Assembly (NCBI GenBank): GCA_012295275.1
Contig: CM022679.1
Location: 21,670,110-21,684,109, forward strand
Direction: 5' to 3'
Length of the DNA: 14,000 nucleotides
Source of the DNA: Chrysomallon squamiferum
Taxonomy: Eukaryota; Mollusca; Gastropoda; Neomphalida; Peltospiridae
The translations under genes were made by a program, and so were the position numbers. Below the pieces are notes generated by a model. The model did not search any database and was not told the origin of the DNA. It saw nothing but the letters and a program-made list of their open reading frames with translations. Positions 8,071 through 14,000 of the stretch are shown here, piece after piece. The stretch's first letter is position 1, and the number at the start of each line of letters is the position of its first letter.

Positions 8071-8206
8071 ATTAAAAACAACAGCAATGGGAACAAATGT
8101 GGTAACCATCATTAGAAACAATAGCAACGGCAACAAATGTGGTAACCATCATTAGAAACAAGAGCAACGGCAACAAATGTGGTAACCATCATTAGAAACA
8201 AGAGCA
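8071..8206. repeat. 40-bp tandem repeat, about 3.4 copies
   Basis: Full units occupy 8091-8130, 8131-8170 and 8171-8206 (the last incomplete). A diverged half unit precedes them at 8071-8090. Each unit contains ACAAATGTGGTAACCATCAT and a following ATTAGAAACA. Units two and three are identical over most of their length. GGTAACC inside each unit is a 7-bp inverted repeat. Confidence 0.95.
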
Positions 8207-8990
8207 GTAACTAAAGAAACAACAGAATATGCAGTCGAAAACAGTAAAACGTAACAAGGGAAGTAACTATAACACGAACGACATCATCTCCATTAACGAA
8301 AACGATAACAACGATATGATTATAAGAATGAGAACTACAGAAATAAAATATTTAACAATAACAGCAGCGATTAAAAACGGCAGTACAGTTAATCCTATAA
8401 AAACTAAATAACAACAAAGACGACGACAACATTAGCAACAGCAGCAGTAATAGAAAAAACGGAATTATCAACTGTAGTGGAATATTTTTGGCACCATCAA
8501 AACTGTAGCAATGACAGCATCAGCAGCAACAACAGCGCCAATTAAGCTGCAGTCGTTGCAAAATGTAGAAATATCAACAGCAGCATCAATATCAACAGCA
8601 ATAGTAGTAATAACAACAGCAGTAGCAACAATATTAAAAGCAGCAGTATTATGAATCATTAATAACAAGAACTGTAATATTAACTGCAGCAGCAGAGGTA
8701 ACAACAGCAGCACCCGTAACAACAACAGTAGAATATCATCATCAAAACTAGTAATAACAGCAGCAGTAACAACATCATCAGCAGCAATATCAACAAAAGT
8801 AGAAATATTAATTTCAGTAATATTATCAAAAGCGGCAGTAACAACAGTAATAGTAAGAACAACAGCAGTAATATCAACACCAGTAGCAATAACAACAGTA
8901 ATAAAAACTACAGCAGAGTAACAGCAGCAGCAGCAGAGGTAATATCAACAGCAGCAGGGATATCAACAGCGGTGATAACAACAGTACAAC
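8207..8990. repeat. Long degenerate AAC/AGC/AGT triplet tract
   Basis: For almost 800 bp most triplets fit A-N-(C or T) on the plus strand: AAC, AGC, AGT, AAT, ATC. The phase is held for 100 bp or more and then slips by one base, for example near 8650 and 8732. This is what a very old, substituted triplet microsatellite would look like. The N/S-rich plus-strand and L/V-rich minus-strand frames are its translations. The 60-codon frame at 8229-8411 lies in the most decayed part and is not recognisable. Confidence 0.85.
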
Positions 8991-9225
8991 AGCTTACTGG
9001 TGTTTTTCAACGGTGACAGCAAATGCATTATCGCTGCGATCTCCTTTTTCATTCTGTGTCTGTTGACTCACGTACAACAGAAATTTAATGCATCAACTTC
9101 TTAAACTTTGACGATCTCCAGTTACTTAGCGACTAATGCATCGCGGCCTCTGACATCTAATGTATACAAGTTTAATCCTGGTTAGGATGTGAAATGACAT
9201 CGAGAGAAAGTACTTCTGGCTCCAC
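8991..9225. promoter_or_regulatory. Unique island with three TAATGCAT sites
   Basis: Non-repetitive sequence between the triplet tract and a poly(T). The 8-mer TAATGCAT occurs at 9086-9093 and 9134-9141, and in reverse (ATGCATTA) at 9023-9030. It combines a TAAT homeodomain core with an ATGCAT half-site of POU type. Three copies in 119 bp is more than chance would usually give. Enhancer function is an inference. Confidence 0.3.
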
Positions 9226-9228
9226 GCA

Positions 9229-9255
9229 TTTTTTTTTTTTTTTTTTTTTTTTTTT
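9229..9255. repeat. Poly(T) run of 27
   Basis: A pure T-run. No element is recognised beside it. Confidence 0.93.
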
Positions 9256-9308
9256 ATCTGACGGAGATAATGAAATATGTCCGTTTTATCGATCTTCAGG
9301 CAATAATA

Positions 9309-9343
9309 TTTTTTCTTTTTCTTTTTCTTTTTCTGTTTCTGTC
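9309..9343. repeat. TTTTTC hexanucleotide repeat
   Basis: About four units of TTTTTC followed by decaying TTTCTG units. Confidence 0.88.
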
Positions 9344-9675
9344 TCTAAGTCTACGTTTCCCCCCTCAAAAATGATCAAGTATTAAGGGTTGGATTTTTAA
9401 TTTACAAATGATTTCTTCGCGTCTTTTTATTTATTTATGTTTTTTAAACAGGAATAAGAACTGATAGGAGAGGGATATGTTTTATAAAACAAAATAATAA
9501 ATTAGTAGCTTAAAGAAGAAAGCAGTCCTTGTCTGCTTGAAGATTTACACAGTTGGTAATTCATCAGACGAAAAGAAGAAAAGGAATTAAAGGCGCTATT
9601 CGTGTCTGGATTCAGATATTTATAAATGTTTAAATTGGGCAGTTGAATATTTTGTTTTTTTTAATCTTATATGGA

Positions 9676-9676
<1 letters not shown>
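9344..9676. other. AT-rich unique DNA, no gene seen
   Basis: No arrays, coding frame or clear site was found. Confidence 0.6.
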
Positions 9677-9706
<30 letters not shown>

Positions 9707-9801
9707 TGTATGTATGTATGTATGTATATTTATAATATTTATAATATTTATGATATTACAATACCGTACGTATGTGTGTGTATATATATATATATATATA
9801 G
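9677..9801. repeat. ATGT array, 9-bp repeat, TG and TA runs
   Basis: Perfect (TATG)n at 9677-9727. Then three copies of a 9-bp unit of the type TTTATAATA (about 9729-9757, the third with one change). Then TGTGTG (about 9773-9780) and (TA)n at 9780-9800. Confidence 0.93.
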
Positions 9802-10287
9802 GTACATCTGTGTGCGTGCGTTTGTGAGCTTATATGTATGTCTAAATACATAAATAAGCATAAAAATATACGCTAATACATTTTTCATATTCCCCACACA
9901 CCTAAAAAAAAGAAATAAACAGCATAACCCATGACACACCAAAAAGATTCCAAAACATTCTAAACTCTTAATTCCTAATATCTACTAAAAACAACTGGCT
10001 TGAAATAATATCACAATGCAGTCGGGCCAGCCGTGTCATTATAAGAAAATGTTAATCACGTTGCCCTGAAGCATTCATCATCACCATTTGAAGCTAAACA
10101 TTCTACTTGGAGAAAGTGCGGCCATCTAATGACTGCTTAATAGGTTTCCAGCACAGCGACCAACTGATTAAAGAAGTCACAGAGTGAACATTTATCTGGT
10201 TTCCATTAACACTTCTAACAAGTGTGTGGCCACTGCAGTTTGGTCACAGACTCCTCAACACATTTCAGGTTTGCTTTGCTTAAACAA
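9802..10287. other. Unique DNA, no gene seen
   Basis: Mostly AT-rich; composition becomes more balanced at about 10015-10270. No ATG-initiated frame of note. The frames that enter the next triplet array from here begin with GTG (10184 and 10222), so I do not accept them. Confidence 0.55.
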
Positions 10288-10545
10288 GATGATGATGATG
10301 ATGATGATGCTGATGATAATAGTAGTAATAGTAATAGTAACAGTTTTAGTAATAATAATAGTAATAATAATATTATCAATCATAATAATAGTAGTTTTAG
10401 TAATAATAATAGTAATAATAATATTATCAATCATAATAGTAGTAGTAATAGTAATAATAATAATAATAGTAATAGTGACATTGATGATGATACCTACAAC
10501 AACAACAACAATAATAATAATGAAAATAATAATAATTTATTTTCT
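10288..10545. repeat. GAT then AAT/AGT triplet tract with a 51-bp duplication
   Basis: (GAT)n at 10288-10320 passes into AGT/AAT triplets. A 51-bp unit starting AGTTTTAGTAATAATAATAG occurs at 10342-10392 and again at 10393-10443, almost identical, including the non-repeat motif ATTATCAATCATAAT. Because 51 is a multiple of three, the frames stay open through it. AAC and AAT units follow to about 10545. The 171-codon frame over this region has no ATG before the GAT array. Confidence 0.94.
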
Positions 10546-11344
10546 AGCGTCTGTTATTGAAGGTCAAATATTTGTTTATTTTTCTAACCTATTGACTCCA
10601 GAGAAAATCTTTTATAAGAGAGAAGAAAACACATACTTTTCATGTGAACTGCTTGGAACGGGAAATAGCCATCTTTTAGTTAGTATCAGAAGACAGTAGG
10701 TGATGTCTATATCAAAACGATCTGTCGTTTTATAGGTGAATCATGTATGTAGTCGTCTTATATCTTTGAAAGTTTTACATTAAAAAAAAGTAATATTTTA
10801 TTTGTATAAATTTATTGACGTAATGTTTTGAAAAAAAAAAAAAAAATGTCTTCCATTTATCTTTCATTTGAAAAAGAAACATCTACTTAAAGAATATTAA
10901 AGAAAAACAAATTAATAATAAAAAATAAATTATTCCGCCATTAGAATTCCATTGTAGTTCGTTGTGTTGCAGTAATTACAGTTTAGAAAAATCCAGCATG
11001 CATTGTTAATACGATTACGTTTTTTTTCGTTTTTTTCCTTTCACATTTCCGCGCCATTCTGCTGCAGCGTTAAAATTTGAAACCTTTGTCAGTAAGCCAC
11101 AGTGAATAACCAGGAAAACAAACATTAAGAAAAAAAAATAAAAAATTGAAATTATATTATGATTAAAAACGAAAAAAACCTCAACAAATTATTAATTAAA
11201 GAGAGAATTTTAAATTGCAAGGATCGTTTGAAATTTGAAATATTAACGAAGGGGACAGAGATAAAAATATTAACAATGATGTATAAGTCATTCAGCGAAT
11301 CTCATAAGAGTAAAGCTTCGTAGTATTAACAGCACTGTTGTTCA
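10546..11344. other. AT-rich unique DNA, no gene seen
   Basis: Contains an A-run of 16 (10831-10846) and many short A- and T-runs. TTTCCGCGCC at 11046-11055 resembles an E2F site within a slightly GC-richer patch (about 11040-11115). No supported exon. Confidence 0.55.
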
Positions 11345-11700
11345 GTCATCGCCACTGTTATCATCATCATCATCATCGTCATCATCATCATAATCTACGT
11401 TATCAATTTTTGTTTTCGTCTTTTCATGTTATTTTAGTCATTACCATCATAATTTTATCATCATCATCATTGTTGTTGTTACTATTATTGTTATTATTGT
11501 TATCAACGTAATCATCATCGATATTATTATAAACAAAAATAAGAACAATATGACAACAGTATCAAATCCATCGACATCGGCTTAATCATTGTCATCATCA
11601 TCATTTTGCCCTCATTTGCTTCTTATTTATATCATCATCGCTATCAACACCAGTAATAACCAGGAAAATAATAATCATCTTCACTACCACCAACAGATGA
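11345..11700. repeat. Degenerate ATC/ATT/AAC triplet tract
   Basis: TCATCATCA units at 11359-11391 and about 11457-11470, GTT/ATT units near 11471-11502, and scattered ATC and AAC triplets to about 11700. The overall pattern resembles 8207-8990 but on the opposite bias (ATC and GTT rather than AAC). Confidence 0.78.
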
Positions 11701-12109
11701 TCATCAAAAGTTAGGTTCAGAATTTATTTAGAGAAAAACACTGCTAGGACAAAAAAAATAAAAAAATGACTGAAAACGTTTTAGAACAAAAATAACATTT
11801 ACGTTATTTGTAAGGTTATTGTTAACTGCACTAAAGCTTTAATAACATCCATCGAATTTCGTCCTGGTGACAAACGTATTAAGATCCCAGGTTTTAACAG
11901 CTTGAAATAAAAATACATGATCCAAAACGACAAGAGGAAAGAAAAAAGAAAAAGTAGGAGAAACACTATAAAAGATTAATGAAGGCAATGCAGCAATTAT
12001 TACGGTGGCTTTCTATGAAATTCTTTATGTTGTTGTATTAATAATAATACAAGAGAGAGAGAAAAAAAAACTGTAATATAAAAAAACCTTCAGAAACAGA
12101 AAGCATCGC
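11701..12109. other. AT-rich unique DNA, no gene seen
   Basis: A-rich, with a short GAGA run near 12053. No coding frame or clear site. Confidence 0.6.
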
Positions 12110-12223
12110 GCATTTCAATCTATTTGGTCGCTTCACTCGCTGGTTTTATTCGAGAAATTATGGGTCATTTTACTCGATCGATTCACTCATCTCCGATTGT
12201 CATTGCCCAAGTCTGAAATTTTA

Positions 12224-12415
12224 ATGTCTGGGACCTGGCGCCATAAATATCACTTTAACCTTCTTTATGAAATAATGCAGTTGTCCTGCAACGTTGTGGA
12301 GACGTTGTCAACTCCGTGCTCACCGACACTTGACGACGACGACGACGAGCGCCATCTCGTGACCATCATGTCTGAAAGAGCCGTCGTGGTGGTTGTAGTT
12401 GTAAAAACACAGTAA
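12224..12415 (+). other. 63-codon open frame, acidic run and poly-valine
   Basis: ATG at 12224 and TAA at 12413-12415; an upstream TTG at 12197 is open in the same frame but is not a normal start. The product begins MSGTWRHKYHFNLLYEIM, has five aspartates and a glutamate from the GAC repeat, and ends with seven valines and KTQ. I recognise no family. The GAC and GTT/GTG triplets suggest a repeat-derived frame. Confidence 0.1.
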
Positions 12416-12500
12416 TTTTGTCACATTTGTCCAAACTACGACACTTCAGTGATTGTTCTGTTCTTCTCTGAGATATAAACGGTTTATGCTTGGGGATGAA

Positions 12501-12572
12501 AGGTCATCGGATTGCATACTGACCAAGACATGGCAGTGGCAGTACACGTGACCCCCAGGTCAACAAAGGTCA
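12501..12572 (+). promoter_or_regulatory. AGGTCA cluster with a DR4 and an E-box
   Basis: AGGTCA occurs at 12501-12506, 12557-12562 and 12567-12572. The last two are direct repeats with a four-base spacer (ACAA), the DR4 layout typical of RXR heterodimers such as those with thyroid hormone or LXR-type receptors. TGACCC at 12549-12554, the reverse of GGGTCA, lies two bases before the DR4 as an everted half-site. A CACGTG E-box (12545-12550) overlaps it. The third site reads CAAAGGTCA, an HNF4-like half-site context. Binding and function are not shown by sequence alone. Confidence 0.35.
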
Positions 12573-12640
12573 CGGATATCTGGTTGAAAAGAACGGAGAG
12601 CTTCGGTAATAGAAATAAATGCATAAATCGTGATTTATGT

Positions 12641-13016
12641 TGGTGTTAATATTGACTGGCGTTTCGAGATCTGGGGATGCGGAATTGAGAAGACGTCTAA
12701 ATATTAGAGAAATGGAACGAGCAGTTAACTGAATTATGTTTTGTTTTTTTTTCTTCTTAATTTATTATTATTTTAAATTAAATATTTTGGTGTACTGAAA
12801 TTGTTGAGATAGATGTAGGAAGAAGTGATGAGACAGAAAGAGAAAACAGAAATGCGGATATATAGATATTTAGATACAGATAGACAGACAGATAAACAGA
12901 TGGGTTGATAGAGAGATGGATTATATATATAGTCAGAGAAAGAGAGATAAAGGTAAATAAAGAAGATGATGAGAGAGAATAAAAAAGGAAATATTAATAA
13001 CGATAAAGAGAATACA
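12641..13016. other. AT-rich DNA with degenerate GATA/GA units, no gene
   Basis: T-run near 12745, then from about 12830 interrupted GAGA, GATA and CAGA units similar to 6061-6480 but shorter. No coding frame. Confidence 0.65.
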
Positions 13017-13019
13017 GAA

Positions 13020-13059
13020 ATTATTATTATTACTATTATTATTATTACTTTTACTATTA

Positions 13060-13095
<36 letters not shown>
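13020..13095. repeat. ATT triplet microsatellite
   Basis: About 25 ATT units with a few C or G interruptions (ACT, TTGTT). Confidence 0.95.
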
Positions 13096-13096
<1 letters not shown>

Positions 13097-13316
13097 GTTT
13101 TATAATTATTTTATGTAAATATAACAGCTTTGATTTAATATTAAATATCAGTTACACAATTATTATAAATATTATATTTAATACCTAATTATTATTGTAT
13201 ACAACCATAGTGGACACCAATTCGGTTAACAATTAACAACAAAATATACACCAACCGTCAGAAACATGTGTAATTATCATTAAAAAAAATATCACCCTAC
13301 AAATATTTATTTTAAT
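13096..13316. other. AT-rich unique DNA
   Basis: Very AT-rich, no arrays or coding frame. Its right end leads into a pyrimidine tract. Confidence 0.6.
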
Positions 13317-13333
13317 TTTTCTTTTTTCTTCAG
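13317..13333 (+). other. Splice-acceptor-like sequence
   Basis: A tract of T and C (13317-13330) ends in CAG at 13331-13333, which fits an animal 3' splice site. The sequence changes to balanced composition just after it. Such strings are frequent in T-rich DNA, so this is suggestive only. Confidence 0.2.
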
Positions 13334-13700
13334 AATAATAACTGGGAGATATTGTTGTTATGTCAACCGCTGCCTATTATCAAGCAGCGCGGGTAATGAC
13401 GTTGGGTCCATTCAGCTACTGCTGTTTGGGAAATTCAGTAACATATCTTTGTCTCCCAGGAACAATAGAAACAGAGGCAAGTGTCAAATTCAGCAATATC
13501 CCATCGATAAGCGCGCCAAGAGGATCTGTCTTAGAAGCGTTCGTCTGAAACAAGACAGAGCAAGCTTTTAGACGCAGCTGATGTATTGCTGTGCGGTTCC
13601 GTTGTCTACGGTTTCTGACCAGTAACAAGTCGAACATGGTGCGAGAGAACCGGTTCAGCTTGTAGCTTTAACAACGTTGACGATGACGTTGACGGTGAGA
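13334..13700. other. Unique block open in several frames, possible exon
   Basis: More G+C than the flanks and no arrays. Open frames: plus 13360-13548 (62 codons, ATG), minus 13416-13637 (73 codons, ATG), and a plus frame open from about 13335 to a TAG at 13568-13570 that has no ATG but follows the acceptor-like site. The last includes two KR dibasic pairs (DKRAKR). None is recognised, and open frames in three registers point to low stop density rather than coding. Near 13678-13694 TGACG recurs three times at 6-bp steps. Confidence 0.25.
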
Positions 13701-13733
13701 TGATGACCACAGGGACAGAGGGTATGGTGATGA

Positions 13734-14000
13734 TAATTACTACTACTATTACTACAACTACTGCTACTATTATTACTACTACTACTACTACTGCTGCTGT
13801 TACTACTACTACTATTACTACTACTGCTGCTGTTACTACTACTGTTACTATTACGTTTACTGATATTACTGTTATAGTGGAAATAGTGGTGGTAGAGTTG
13901 TTGTGTGTTGTAGTAGTTTGGTAACAGCTGTGATGCAGATGGCTTTAGTGACAGGATTAACTGCAGTGATAGTGGTAGTAGTTTTAGCAGTGGTGGATGT
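13734..14000. repeat. Triplet tract changing from ACT to AGT type
   Basis: From 13734 to about 13860 most triplets are ACT/ATT/GCT type, with a 33-bp internal period: CTGCTGCTGTTACTACTACT begins at 13791 and at 13824. From about 13875 to the window end the plus strand becomes AGT/GGT/GTT type, which is the reverse complement bias. The two halves could pair as a long imperfect hairpin. The threonine-rich frame at 13700-13924 is its translation. Confidence 0.85.

Larger units (their letters stand above)
12110..12640. other. Unique island of balanced composition
   Basis: About 500 bp without arrays apart from (GAC)5 near 12333. It holds a 63-codon frame and an AGGTCA cluster, both listed separately. 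Of all parts of the window this is the one I would test first as a regulatory element or exon. Confidence 0.4.

Noticed and set aside
8468-8895. Leucine-rich, membrane-like frames on the minus strand
   Set aside because: Hydrophobicity comes from triplets such as GTT, GCT and ATT on the complement of the AAC/AGC tract.
10184-10699. Longest open frame in the window (171 codons, poly-M and isoleucine/valine-rich) and the D/N/S-rich frame at 10222-10560
   Set aside because: Both begin with GTG, and the 171-codon frame has no ATG before the GAT array. Most of each product is the translation of GAT/AAT/AGT triplets, including a 51-bp duplication that is a multiple of three.

Overview
This window looks like non-coding DNA from a large, repeat-rich animal genome. 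It is AT-rich and packed with simple sequence repeats: dinucleotide CT, TG and TA; trinucleotide ATT, GTT, ATC, AAC/AGC and ACT; tetranucleotide ATGT, GATA and TCTG; and many poly(A)/poly(T) runs. I see no operons, ribosome binding sites, tRNA or rRNA genes, transposase, reverse transcriptase, CRISPR array or recognisable protein domain. The density of long microsatellites mixed with A- and T-runs reminds me of mollusc genomes, cephalopods in particular. That is an impression from composition, not a proof. No protein-coding gene can be called with confidence. Most long open frames are translations of microsatellites, and several open with TTG or GTG and have no ATG before the repeat.

Layout. 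1-163 is a CT microsatellite ending in a 41-bp polypyrimidine duplication. 173-560 is a CpG-richer unique block with an inverted CCAAT pair and a 17-bp inverted repeat. 590-1360 is mostly unique AT-rich DNA. 1363-1580 is a polypurine tract running into a 20-copy, 25/26-bp minisatellite (1591-2104) that carries the same ACGTCAT core in 19 of 20 units. 2105-3110 is AT-rich with TG and GA repeats and a poly(A). 3113-3436 is a second CpG-dense block headed by three copies of a 23-bp repeat. 3571-4007 holds ATGT and CA-type arrays. 4010-4470 is a unique block with a 48-codon open frame. 4476-5857 is AT-rich with many short arrays around one unique island (5050-5277). 6061-6480 is GATA/GA-rich. 6496-6812 is a unique block open on both strands. 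7014-7216 is a perfect CT array of 203 bp. 7549-7803 holds a nested compound microsatellite. 8071-8206 is a 40-bp repeat, followed by almost 800 bp of degenerate AAC/AGC-type triplets. 8991-9225 has three copies of an 8-mer, TAATGCAT. 9229-11700 is AT-rich with further arrays, including a 51-bp duplication at 10342-10443. 12110-12640 is a unique island with a cluster of AGGTCA half-sites. 13334-13700 is a unique island next to a good splice-acceptor-like sequence. 13734-14000 is a triplet tract that changes from ACT-rich to AGT-rich.

How it may work together. There is no evidence of genes acting together here. The most useful reading is alternation: repeat-dominated DNA interrupted by roughly 200-500 bp islands of balanced composition with more CpG. 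Such islands are the best candidates for enhancers, promoters, non-coding exons or old transposon fragments. Comparison with related genomes and RNA data would decide. I found no convincing undescribed system; the most interesting items are the minisatellite, the AGGTCA cluster, the TAATGCAT trio and the nested arrays.
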